Assembly (NCBI RefSeq): GCF_022539665.2
Contig: NC_081339.1
Location: 3,162,017 to 3,226,016, forward strand
Origin: Daphnia carinata
Lineage: Eukaryota > Arthropoda > Branchiopoda > Diplostraca > Daphniidae
DNA length: 64,000 nt
Direction: 5' to 3'
Shown: positions 1-9,875 of the stretch, piece after piece
Layout of the letters: the number at the start of each line of letters is the position of its first letter
Numbering within the stretch: the first letter of the stretch is position 1
Made by a program: the position numbers and the translations under genes
Notes under the pieces: model-generated
Databases searched by the model: none
The model's input: only the letters and a program-made list of their open reading frames with translations
What the model was told of the DNA's origin: nothing

Positions 1-317
1 TAGTAATTTTATTGTGTGTGTTATACACACAGAAGTAATTCACTACCAATTGGAGACGATGACATTTTCTCTAATCAAAATTCCTTGTTTCTCCCAAGAA
101 CGCTTGTTGCACATACTGCCAATTTGTTTCTTCTTTCGGTACTTAATTGTTACTTTTTTTTATATAAAGTTGTAAGAGTATCGGCAGTATTCCTCCAGTG
201 CCTGAAGAGACCGGTAAGTTCCGGTCAAACGTAACATATTCGTCAACTTCTTGCCTTGTTAAGGACTAAGAATTTTTTTTTTTCAATTGATGTACCCATG
301 TTACCCATGAAAACGTC

Positions 318-1495
318 ATGAAGATTTATCAGTATGTACAGTTAGAGACAAAACCCTCGTTGGTTACCAAGCTACTTGGAATATTGACAGCAACTACTGC
401 CTTCGGATTCTTGAGGTGAGTAACCACAGAATTTCTGATCCCTAGAATGAACTTAAAAAAAAACTCATCGTTTTCGTGTATTGTAAGATAGGGTCCATCT
501 TTGCGAAATCATAGCGTAGTGTTTAGAATATTCCTAGAAATTATTCCAGTACAATAGCAACCATTTGAGGGATCAGAACAAGAGTTGTTGAAAGGTAACC
601 TATTCTTATTCATTAATGAAAATTTATTATGAACCTGCTAGGACGCCAAAGTGTTTCAACCTATGTTGCAGTCTGTAACAGGGTAGCTAAATCTCGTTCT
701 GAAAAGAAGGTAAATTGTCCGTACTTGCCAGTTGAACTTGGCCCCTCAGTCGAATTACTAATGACTTTCACTTTAGCAATGGGAGGTGTCCGTTTTAACC
801 CCCTTTTTTTCTTCAAGAAGATGGAAACGAAGTGGTATATTTCGTTTAATGTCTTGGTAACAATGCGAATTGCAATTTGTTGTTTTTGGAATTGTCTTAA
901 ACATGCAGGCTTCATTAGACAGGGGTTGCCCATCGGAAAATGGTAATACGTCCGGAGGTATTACACTTCTTTTGGATCAATGGTAGGCTAGCGCATATTC
1001 GAAATGGTAGGTACCACGGCCTACGGTTTTTTTAAAGATCATTTATACGATACAAAAGATACCATTGAGTTTATTGCTGTCTGTTTTCCTTCTAGAGTAT
1101 TCGGAGCTGCTTTTGAAGTTGTATAGATAGGTATATCACTTCTTTTGACATCCATCACTCCATCCAGGTTGGTTGTGTATGAAACATAGTTGTGCTATGA
1201 TTGCAAATTTCAGGTTTCAACACAATAGTCATTAACGTCCTCCTAGGGCAAGTTTGAGAACAAATTACCTTGTAATATTTAATGATTCGTTTTATAGCTA
1301 TATAGAATTTATTTATTATTCTGAACAAAATAAGTAATATCGTTTTATTTGACATGTAGTTTAAAATGTGTGAATCCATCTGACCTTCCATTTTGGATGG
1401 ATCAGATCCTTTCTATGTTAATTCAATCTTTCATTTTATTTGTTTATCTATTTTTCTTATCTTTCCTTTTTGTTTGCAGGCAATTCGAAGAGTAA
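318..1495 (+). CDS. Candidate two-exon micro-gene, 37 aa, unrecognised
   Basis: Exon 1 (318-415) opens with ATG and ends at a consensus GTGAGT donor. Exon 2 (1480-1495) follows a strong pyrimidine-rich acceptor (TTTGTTTGCAG). The join keeps one frame and stops after RQFEE, giving 37 residues with one possible membrane helix (about residues 14-32, containing TKLLGILTATTAFGFL). The intron would be 1064 bp. I do not recognise the peptide. Other in-frame use of the second acceptor is possible, since the alternative frame reads AIRRVIMGLQDG. The support is only matching splice signals and phase, so a chance pairing is quite possible. Confidence 0.18.
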
Positions 1496-2258
1496 TCATG
1501 GGACTCCAAGATGGACGGCAACAAGAAGCCAGGGATCGTAAATGAATGACCATATCGCCACGTTGGATTGTTCGTTGATAATAAAAATGTACCTCACATC
1601 CATTCCCGCAGCGGTAACTGCTTATAAAGAATATATATAGAGAATGGGCAATAAGTCAATACAGCATAGTTAATCGTGTGTATTTTATGTAGTTAATCAT
1701 GCTGACTGTTAACAGTATCTCTTCACTGGTTTTCAATGTAATATCACACTATATTAGCATTTCATCATGACTACTTTCAGCAGTAAAAGTCAACAAATTT
1801 TAAAAATTCTAATTCAGTCCAATCTGAAACCCACAAAAACCAGACATGCCACACTAACGAGTCTGCAAGAAAAAGACACTTTCGGGATTCTAACACAATT
1901 TGGAGATTTTATAGGTCAGGAGAAAAACCAAAAAATTAGCATATTTAGCCAAAATTCTTGTTCTGTTTTATTACGGTAATAAAAGTTATTCGTTCAGCCC
2001 AATGTTTATAGAGATTCTTTGATTAGTATAGTCTGATTCGTTTCTTTGTCTGCTTCTTAATCCTGAAGTTCTTCGTTACTTCCGGCATACTTCCGGAAAA
2101 TTTGCATAAAAGGCAATAAGACATCCTTACTTAAAAATCAAGTCGATTATTTACTACCAAAGTGTTTAAATATTCCAGATTGCCTATTGCGTACGGTTTT
2201 TAAAACCGTGGTTGCTTGGCTTTAACACCCAAAAGATTGAACGCCACCGTCGTCTGTC
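1496..2258. other. AT-rich stretch without a supported gene
   Basis: I see no convincing gene here. A short plus-strand open frame at 1767-1979 has no splice or start support. A 17-bp palindrome, ACGGTTTTTAAAACCGT, lies at about 2193-2209, just upstream of the next candidate. Confidence 0.5.
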
Positions 2259-2430
2259 ATGGCCGCCATTAGCTACGTATACATGCAAACAGTTTGCTCT
2301 GTTGTTTTTTTAAGTTTTTCGCTTGTTTTGTGCATCTTTATCAACAAGTAAGTAACATACGATCATTATTTTTATCTAGGCGTTATTTTTTTGCTTCATT
2401 GCTGGAACTAGGAAGATAGAAGCGTCTTAA
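2259..2430 (+). CDS. Candidate two-exon small membrane peptide, 35 aa
   Basis: ATG at 2259 in good context (GTCATGG) starts MAAISYVYMQ, followed by a strongly hydrophobic segment (about residues 10-28). The exon ends at 2347 on a perfect GTAAGT donor. A pyrimidine-rich acceptor at 2411 after a 64-bp intron, the size seen elsewhere in this window, continues in frame to KKIEAS and a TAA at 2428-2430. The result is a 35-residue peptide with a signal sequence or single membrane helix. If a later acceptor is used instead, this could be the signal-peptide exon of a longer secreted protein. I do not recognise a family. Confidence 0.28.
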
Positions 2431-3130
2431 GTTAACCATCAATGATAAGTTCAACACAGAAGGCAAACAAGTCAATGCTCAGCTTTTGCTTTGGAAAATG
2501 CGATCATCTGATTTTCTAGGGTTACATTCCCCCAGTTCTTCTTATTTCTCATTTCCCCTCAGTATTACATGTCAGTGAGTCTCTCACATAGAATCGCAGT
2601 GAACTTAAAAGGATTGGCTGAACTGTTTCAAGCTCGATCCCACTAGCTGAGCTATCACTATTTAACACATCTGCTTTGTTCATCTGCATTAGGAACTAAA
2701 TGGTTTAACAACCTTTGTCACTTCTGCATTCAATATCGTGACTTCTGTTGCACTAGAAATTTCCTTGTTTGATCTTCTTGAATCTTCATTCCACTAACAT
2801 AGCTTTATTAAAGCTGCTCGTGAAAATCTCTTGTTGAAAGGAGATTGACAATATGAAATATTTGGTTACAGTTTATTTCTTTTGATTGAAAGGCTATTTT
2901 ACAGAAATAGCATTCCAGTCCTTCAGTCATTTTCATCATGATGGCTCAGTAATGCTAGGAAGCTACTGAAGCTAGTTTTAAGTTTTTTAACTTGTGTCAT
3001 TTTAAAAATCGCAGTGAACCATAATCATACTCTGATCTCTATTTTTATACATTCTTATTTTGTTCTTTTATCTAATTTTCTTTATATCTGTTATACAAGG
3101 TAGAAAAAGAAAGTCCTGATAGTCGCGTCA
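2431..3130. other. Non-coding stretch
   Basis: No supported gene. The motif AATCGCAGTGAAC occurs at about 2592 and 3008. A near match (AATCGCAGTGCAAAC) ends the tRNA-like unit at 5186. This may be debris of the same tRNA-derived family, but the motif is short. Confidence 0.4.
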
Positions 3131-3700
3131 TCATCTTTTTCATCGCCGACGTCTCATCACCTCGTCGCCTTCTTGGTTGTTTCCGCCATCATCTCGTTGC
3201 CGTCTTCGCCGCCGCCTTCACTGTCATCCCGTTGCTGTCTTCATCATCATCCCGTTGCCGTCTTCATCATCATCCCGTTGCCGCCTTCATCATCATCCCG
3301 TTGCCGCCTTCATCATCATCCCTTTTCCGCCTTCATCATCATCCCGTTGCCGCCTTCATCATCATTCCGTTGCCGCCTTCATCATCATCCCGTTGCCGCC
3401 TTCATCATCATCCCGTTGCCGCCTTCATCATCATCCCGTTGCCGCCTTCATCATCATCCCGTTGCCGCCTTCATCATCATCCCGTTGCCCTCTTCGCCGC
3501 TGTCTTCACCATCATCCCGTTGCTGTCATCATCATCATCGCGTAGCCCTCTTCGCCGCCGTCTTCACCGTCATCCAGTTGCCCTCTTCTGCGCCGTCTTC
3601 ACCATCTTCCCGTTGCCGCCTTCGCCGCCGTTTTCACCATCATCCCGTTGCCGTCTTCGCCTTCGCCATTGTCTCTTCGCCGTCTACGCCATTTGTCTTG
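3131..3700 (+). repeat. 23-bp minisatellite with degenerate flanks
   Basis: About eleven near-identical 23-bp units, consensus TTCATCATCATCCCGTTGCC followed by GCC, run from 3239 to about 3491. Degenerate relatives of the unit flank them on both sides (3131-3238 and 3492-3700). Because 23 is not a multiple of three, all three plus-strand frames stay open and each spells the same 23-residue cycle (RCRLHHHPVAA, FIIIPLPPSSSS) out of step. The open frames are therefore by-products of the period, not evidence of a protein. Confidence 0.92.
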
Positions 3701-3732
3701 GTATTGTTTTTGTTTTTTTGCATTGTAGTGTA

Positions 3733-4080
3733 TAAGCTAACCCGTTGGCTGCCACCCCGTTTGCTCCCATTTTTTTTGTAGTTGTAGGGACCTGGGCGCT
3801 GTTCTCCTCATGGCCATGGGGGGAACAGTCGCCATTGCGCCTAATGGCTTTATGCCATTAGGCGCTGTAGGCAATGCACCAGCAGGGACTTCTCCTTGTC
3901 GGCACAGTGAAAGATAATCCAGGGGTGTGCATTCCCAGAATGGACTCTATCACTGTGCCAGCCCGGACTTGTCTTCGGACAAGTCCCACCTTGGTCGGTG
4001 ATCCTTATGACCCGACGCGTAGCAAATGTAGTTTCAGCAACCTACGGGTTGCTTGGCCTGGCAGCCAACGGGTTAGCTTA
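3733..4080. mobile_element. MITE-like element, 348 bp, perfect 22-bp TIRs, 6-bp target duplication
   Basis: Positions 3733-3754 and 4059-4080 are perfect 22-bp inverted repeats (start TAAGCTAACCCGTTGG). The sequence AGTGTA flanks both sides (3727-3732 and 4081-4086), as expected of a target-site duplication. There is no transposase frame, so the element would be non-autonomous. Nested hairpins lie inside: a 12-bp perfect stem at 3837-3865, a 9-bp stem with a TTCG tetraloop at 3965-3986, and GGCACAGTG paired with CACTGTGCC (3901-3909 and 3951-3959). The superfamily is uncertain: a 6-bp duplication is unlike Tc1 (TA), piggyBac (TTAA) or hAT (8 bp). Confidence 0.85.
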
Positions 4081-4086
4081 AGTGTA

Positions 4087-5185
4087 TGTATGTATTTGTA
4101 TGTTTGTATTTGTATATGTATTTGTATGTTTATATATGTTTGTAAAATAGTGGTGGAATTGAAGGGTGGAGGTGGGACAATAAAAACAATTTCAGATTCA
4201 TTTATTTTTCTTGTGTTTTTTATTTTTCCATACTTTGATTAGCTAAATCAAAAGATAAAGACTTGGACAGATTTTTCTACAAACCTGGTTCGCTTAAATT
4301 CCAGCCATAGAAAAACAGGAAACTTAAAAAATGAAAATTTACTTTGAATTTTCTTTCGTTCTTCAAACTTACAGTCAAACATTAAAAAAGAATAAAGGGA
4401 TTTTCAACACACAATTAACAGAAGTTTTTTAAATTCAAGTTTTCAGTGCCCATCACAATTTGACAGACTTGAGTAGCCAGTAAGAAACAAGGAGAAGACC
4501 AAAATCATTTTGAACTTCTCTTTGTTTCTTGAGTAAGTTAAGAATTCCTCAATCACGAATGGTATTGGAAATCTTTTATTGACACAGGCAACACAACATC
4601 AACAGCATCCTATCTGTCACACAATGATTCTGTGGCCACCGTTTCACACCAGGTACATCCCGAAGACCTAGAAGTGCAGTTAATGAACTAAACAGCTAAT
4701 AATATATTGTAATATCACCTATTAGTACCTGACAGAATCTGGATCTAAACTATCAAGATCTGGATCTGAGAAATTTAGACCTGGAATCTAAGGTATCAAG
4801 GTTGTCAAAGGTATTGTAAAGAATTGCCTTCTTCATGTTGCACATTTGGTACCAAAATGGGTGTAGTTGTTGCCTAACAGGGATGAAAAACCTGCTGCGA
4901 CAGTCAAGATATGACTCTCCTCCTATACGTAATTTAGAATATAAGTGGTACAATGATTCTTTGACACTAATTTTTGCTTTGATACCTTTAATAAGTTAGA
5001 CTGGATTTCATTCACAAAATCCTGCAGAGCACTCCATTCCAGCTACCGTCCTCAGATGCCACGCCACGCGAAATGGAAGAGCTGACAAGGCCATTAAAAT
5101 GATTCAAAGTAGTTTTTGTTTCTCCGCTAGATGTCTCGAAAATATTCAGACCAAGTATTGTCACGCAGAACACTTTTGTGATATG
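4087..5185. other. Non-coding stretch
   Basis: A (TGTATT)-type imperfect repeat at about 4083-4140 is followed by ordinary AT-rich DNA with no supported gene. A CCGCTAGATGTC motif lies at 5124-5135 and belongs to the CTCF-like series described separately. Confidence 0.4.
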
Positions 5186-5258
5186 TGACGGTGGCTTAAT
5201 GGTAAAGCGTCTGCAAGAGAAGCTAAAGACCTATCGTTCTAATCGCAGTGCAAACTAA
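5186..5258 (+). pseudogene. tRNA-like unit 1 (decayed)
   Basis: A box A-like TGGCTTAATGG stands near the 5' end and a weak box B (CGTTCTAATCG) near the 3' end, at tRNA spacing. The acceptor stem does not pair, so it is not a working tRNA. A further box A-like piece without a box B follows at about 5271-5290. Confidence 0.45.
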
Positions 5259-5459
5259 AACGTAGTCCATGGCTGAAAGGTAGAGCATTAGGTGGATAAC
5301 CAAAATATGTATGGATGTAATACTGATTGAGTAAAAAACTGAATGCTTGTAAATATGGTTTATATGTACGTGAAAAATTTCATTCATTTTTCTCATCAAT
5401 GTGTATGTAGATACGTGTTGCCACACAATATAAAAATTAAAAATTATACATCAGAGTAT

Positions 5460-5529
5460 GTGACTCACAGCTTAACGGTTGAGTATTGGCAACGTATGCT
5501 GAAAGTCTAGGGTTCGATTCCCTGCAGTC
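5460..5529 (+). pseudogene. tRNA-like unit 2, nearly complete cloverleaf
   Basis: The T arm is perfect (AGGG TTCGATT CCCT). A five-pair anticodon stem (TTGGC/GCTGA, with two G-U pairs) encloses a 7-nt loop AACGTAT, which would place CGT in the anticodon position. Only five acceptor pairs form (TGACT/AGTCA), the D arm is weak and the invariant U33 is A. It reads as a decayed tRNA or the head of a tRNA-derived SINE. Confidence 0.5.
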
Positions 5530-5768
5530 AAGTTAATTCATGCAATATATGCAACTAACAGTTGTTATAAAACTTGCGCTTTCAAGCAGTGCTGTGGATA
5601 ATATAAGTTCTAGAAGTATTTTCGATTTATGCAAGGAAGTGAGTAATAGAAAAAAAAGCTGAGTGAAACCAAGTAATAACTGATTTATAAAAAAATATTT
5701 GTTAAACTATTTTCTAAAGGTCTCAAACTATACCCAATGTGTTGAGCATGTTAAAAGATTATAACGTA

Positions 5769-5838
5769 TGTCCGTATAGCTCTGTGGTAGAGCTTTGGAC
5801 TACTATGGTTGAGTTCTTGGGTTCGATCCCTTACCAAG
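5769..5838 (+). pseudogene. tRNA-like unit 3 (decayed)
   Basis: A perfect D arm (GCTC TGTGGTA GAGC) and a good box B (GGTTCGATCCC) stand at tRNA spacing. The acceptor and anticodon stems do not form convincingly. It lies on the same strand as the two units upstream. Confidence 0.5.
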
Positions 5839-5982
5839 TGATAATAAATCTACAAATATTCCGTTCATCACTAACCTAGCATAGGTCTAATGATGTAAAA
5901 CTGCCAATCGAATCGGTAGAAAACACACAGAAGAAATAACATTAGTTTTTTTTTAATTTTTATTGACTAAAATATTTTTTTT

Positions 5983-6039
5983 CAACTATGGTAGATGGAG
6001 ACCCTATCACATGAGTAGGGTCTCCTCCTACCTTAGTTG
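5983..6039 (+). repeat. 57-nt imperfect hairpin
   Basis: Two arms of about 25 nt pair at about 21 positions around a short loop near ACATGA. The core is GGAGACCCTA paired with TAGGGTCTCC. It sits at the edge of a GC-richer patch (6040-6330) that differs from its AT-rich surroundings. It could be the end of a transposon, a foldback element, or a miRNA-like precursor. The sequence alone does not decide. Confidence 0.6.
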
Positions 6040-6350
6040 ACTCACCGGGGAGATTACTCGGTGCGTGGCTAAGAGAAGAGGGAAAAGGATGAAGAGTGAT
6101 GTTCGGACAAGTTTTTACGTGAGCGATTAACCGTTATTCGGATTTGTGGGTAGCCCCAAGGCCCTCCAAAAGATATCTTAGAGCCAGGGGGACCCCCACG
6201 TCCCCTTTCCGGACAGCGCACTCACAACCTTTACTGCTGATCACAGTAGGGGCATGACCCGCTACGGGCTTATTACAAATCTAGGGGAAACGGGGCCACA
6301 GAAAAGAAGGGAGCCCAGATATGCACTTCAATTTAAATAAATATTTATAC
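6040..6350. other. GC-richer patch, probable transposon or SINE debris
   Basis: Base composition jumps relative to both sides. Short CCC/GGG-rich segments occur (GCCAGGGGGACCCCCACG at about 6183) but no open frame. I infer an old insertion because it starts directly at the hairpin. No terminal repeats were found. Confidence 0.3.
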
Positions 6351-6820
6351 TTTTGTTTTCGCGAAGAAGCAGCGATTAAGAGTAATGTGCAGGTAGCATT
6401 CCTCGAAATTTCCACATCCGGAATTTGCTAGTGTCTCGCTGTTACACAAAGCTTTCGTTCCATACGTCCACGAAGCGGGACCCTCGTCTGAATTGATTTT
6501 GCGAGTAATTAAAAATTGAACACTAATAGAAGGTTTTTTTGAATCACAGTGCTATTAAGTTACGTGAGACATGACGTCGAGGAAGTGAACAGCTATTCCG
6601 AATGAACGCTAAGTATAATTCAGATCGTTCGGCACGATATGCATGGCGTCGGACAGCAAAGAAACTAACTAAAAGGCGACTGCCTATTTTTTAATACCTA
6701 TGCAAACAACACAATAATGGCATTTCAGTTAGTTGTAATTATTGATTTCCAAGCAGAAAAAAAAACAGACTTAGGACTTGATCTTTGGCCCGAGACAGTT
6801 CAAAACGTTCCAACTTCTTT

Positions 6821-7640
6821 TCAGGAGGTCTGCGTCAGAACGGCACACTGGAGAAGTCTGATGTCGCGAACGGAGAGACCCAGGTTCGGTAATAGATACT
6901 TGATCTCTTTCACAGTAAGCATGTAATCTAATTTAGCTGTACAATGAAACATCACAGCCAAATAATTCTGTATAAAAAATATAACAAATAGCATTTTTAT
7001 TCCACCCATTTGGTTCCGTAAAGTGATACTGACTTACACATAATCCTGTGACATTGCCTGACATTGATCTGGAGCAGTCTGAGTGAACAATGCTTCCATT
7101 GTCCAAACATACTGGGTAGAGAGTGACGAAATGGCAGAAAATTGGTATATTTTCCACAAACCAGCACTTTTGACGTTTGGAATGACCAACCCTTTTTCTG
7201 TTTACATTTTTTTAATGTTGGGCACATACTTCAACCACACGTTGCCACCACAGAACAGAAATTTTCAATTGTGCAAGCACACCATTATGGCACCTACAAG
7301 GGATAGCAGAGGTTAAAAATTTTCTCTTTTTAACTTTTATAATATTTATTTCATGACATACCGTGATAAGCTCTTGTTTTGTAATGAGCACCCCTCCTAA
7401 GTACTTGAATAAGGAATGTTTCAACACTTGGAACAGCTGAAACAAGCTGTTGTGATCGAAAAAAGCATCCAGCACCACTGGCAAGAATCTAAACGTGAAG
7501 ACTTGTTACTGACATTATCAACAATTGACACAAATGACAGATGGGGTGAAACCATAATATGGCGAACCGATGTTATGGTGGTGTTATTGACGTATGGCAA
7601 CCGGTTTCGCCAACATTTATTGCTGCCTTTTGCACACACA
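6821..7640 (-). pseudogene. Coding-like patch, unresolved gene or gene fragment
   Basis: Reading the minus strand, several segments look protein-coding and are edged by splice signals. One (about 7481-7378) reads ILASGAGCFFRSQQLV onward to a GTATGT donor. The next (from about 7314) follows a strong acceptor (CCCTTGTAG) but meets a stop within 10 codons. The last (6821 to about 6945) follows TTTCATTGTACAG and reads KEIKYLLPNLGLSVRDIR to a stop. That last string faintly recalls the LGLxxRDLR segment of MRS2-type magnesium transporters, but this is a memory-level resemblance only. The plus strand also carries an 89-codon frame (7416-7685) and a splice-flanked segment (6824-6913). A decayed gene is the most economical reading. 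Confidence 0.22.
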
Positions 7641-7689
7641 CAGAAAAAAAAAGAGAGTCGAGTTTCAACACGTTTCCCCCAGTGACTGA

Positions 7690-9582
7690 AGGAAATAATG
7701 TGGCATTGCAGCCAAAGGTAATCAGTCAGTCACAATAGAGGTATCGCAGCGCCATCTACTTTGACTGATAAAGAAATTAAGCTCGACTGGAAAAGCCAGA
7801 CTAAATAAGCCCCACTTTTTCTATTTATATACTTTTTTCCAAAAACCCTAGTTGTCGACAAAAAAATATATTAGTTGGATTCAAAACTTAACGAAGGTGT
7901 CGCAAATCAAATTTGTTTTGCTTGGGATTTATAAATTTTGAATTATTTGAATTCAAAACAGTTGCACTCGAAACCACGTTTATTCCGTTTTATTCCAAAG
8001 ATGCACAGCTAACAAAAAAACTAAGATTTTATCAAAACCAGCGTTCAATTTCGGTTAAATAGGCTACGTTTATCAAATTCCGTGTCAATATTTTAAGTTT
8101 TTAAGGCTTAAAAAATAAGGCCAACGATGAAATAAGCCCGACTTTTTTTTTAAAAGCTTTAGAATAGTATTTATATATGTTGTTGAGATACAAATTCAAC
8201 AAGAATCACGAATATTGATGTTTTCTCATTGAATTGCGTACGCAGTCGTCGTGACAGACTCCTTATCGGGAAATTCAAATAGACTTGGCCAAAAAATTGA
8301 AGAACGGAACAAAAACACAATTTGAAAAAAAAATGCGCTGGTATGTATTATGGTCAATCGTGTATGAGAAAAACAATTCAATAAAATTGGTAAGAAAAAA
8401 AATAATGTCAAAATAAGAATGCCTCTGATTGGCTTCAATCGACAGTAGTGTCATAACTTTTGCCAGATCGCACACGTAATAGGTGTGTCAACAAACCTTC
8501 CCCTCCTGAAAATGTAGCTAGCCTTTTTTTTTTTTTCATTTTTATAAGGAAACTGAAAAACAAAAGAATACTAAAAACAAACAAGTTAAATATCATTTGC
8601 CATGGGGATATAGGGAAGGGAAATGAAAAGACAACGCGGAGCAATTTCCCAAAATATTCAAACCACAAAAAAGGTAAATAAAAAGAAAACAAAAAAAAAA
8701 CTTTAGTATATATGACAAAACCAAGACCAAAACAAGAATATGATTTTCTTTTTTTTTTGTTTCCGCATCAGCAGCACGCTTAATTCGTATTTCGGTTATA
8801 TGTACACTATATCAATTTGTTGCCTCAAATTTCAATTCTTGTTCATTTCTGAGAATAAAAAAAAAAATCATAAAAAAAAAATCAGAGGATCATCAGGTGT
8901 CGACCAGACATTTTTCCAACGTTCACGTCTTGTTAGGTTATGGTTATTATTTGCCACATCCGATCGAATATCGCAACACGTTGATTGTAGGTAATTTATA
9001 GGAGAAAATGATAGTAAGGTGGTCCAGGCGGAAGGGAGAGATTTCTTAAAATTTCCAAAAATCATCCCATCGATATCAATTAGTGAACGTACTAGAAAAA
9101 TAAGAAAATCACAAAATTTCTGGACAAAAAATAGAAACAGGGGGATAGGATGGAAAAGTAGCCGAGTTAATTGTCGAGTGATCAGCTTCGCTTTCTTCTT
9201 TCTATCCTCACTGCGTGCAGACGCAACCCGATTGTTTTTTTGTTTTTTTTTTGTCTTCTTACGTTCAAAAAAAAAAAAAAAATAAAAGGAAAATTATATA
9301 AACAGAAACCAAAATGAAGGCACTGGAAACGACGGGCTATATCACCACGCATATGGACACGAAAAACATTAAAAAAATGTAGACCTACAGTCGTAGAGGA
9401 CTTGAATATATCATCACCCAATTACGAACATAGAAACGGAGGGTAGAAAAATTGCGCCGGAGCTGTAGTGTTCGTGTGAATGTGTTTCTTGTGCGGTTGT
9501 TTCTAATTTTGAAAAACAAAAACAAAAAGGAAATAGAGGGCAACCAGACGCTCAGCCATTTGTGTCTGTGAATCAGTTGTTT
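7690..9582. other. Intergenic DNA and probable chitinase 3' flank
   Basis: No supported gene. The simple-sequence character of the central domain begins at about 8.5 kb (first long T run at 8524-8536). The minus-strand chitinase 3' UTR must lie just below 9583. I did not find a clear polyadenylation signal close to the stop. Confidence 0.4.
7748..7760 (-). promoter_or_regulatory. CTCF-like motif AGTAGATGGCGCT
   Basis: On the minus strand this matches the AGATGGCGC core known for fly CTCF. It stands alone in non-coding DNA between the coding-like patch and the chitinase 3' end. Confidence 0.35.
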
Positions 9583-9875
9583 TTATCTTCGGCCAGTTCC
9601 CGCAGTAAAATGTGTCTCACACCCTGGTACATTTTCCGGCCAATCGCAAACTGCGTCAAATACCAAATGGAAAAATTTAAATAAAAAAAAAAAAAAAGCA
9701 ATAAAAATTTCCTTGATTAAATTACCGTTTTGCGACGGATTGAAGACGAGTTTGACTGGGCAGGGCATGTGGTGTTTGCGTTCACCTTCGCACATGTAGT
9801 ACATGGCGCAGTTGGCTTTATCTGGATGATAAGAGATGTGGCCGTCGAGTTCTTCGTCGCACGTTAATACGTTAG
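9583..9875 (-). other. CBM14 (peritrophin-A) chitin-binding domain exons of the chitinase
   Basis: Two exons (9726-9875 and 9583-9650) encode the C-terminal domain beginning LTCDEELDGHISYHPDKANC, with Cys at the spacing of CBM14: C-x(13-20)-C-x5-C, then CP, CDWP and GC. The family binds chitin through aromatic residues (here YYMC). The protein ends 13 residues after the last Cys, the usual place in group III chitinases. Confidence 0.9.

Noticed and set aside
3239-3491. CRISPR array
   Set aside because: Units are adjacent with no unique spacers, and the genome is eukaryotic.
3173-3781. Long His/Pro/Ser-rich frames over the 23-bp array
   Set aside because: All three frames are open with the same peptide cycle because the period is not a multiple of three; no splice or start support.
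5460-5529. Functional tRNA-Thr(CGT)
   Set aside because: U33 is missing, the D arm is weak and the acceptor stem has only five pairs.
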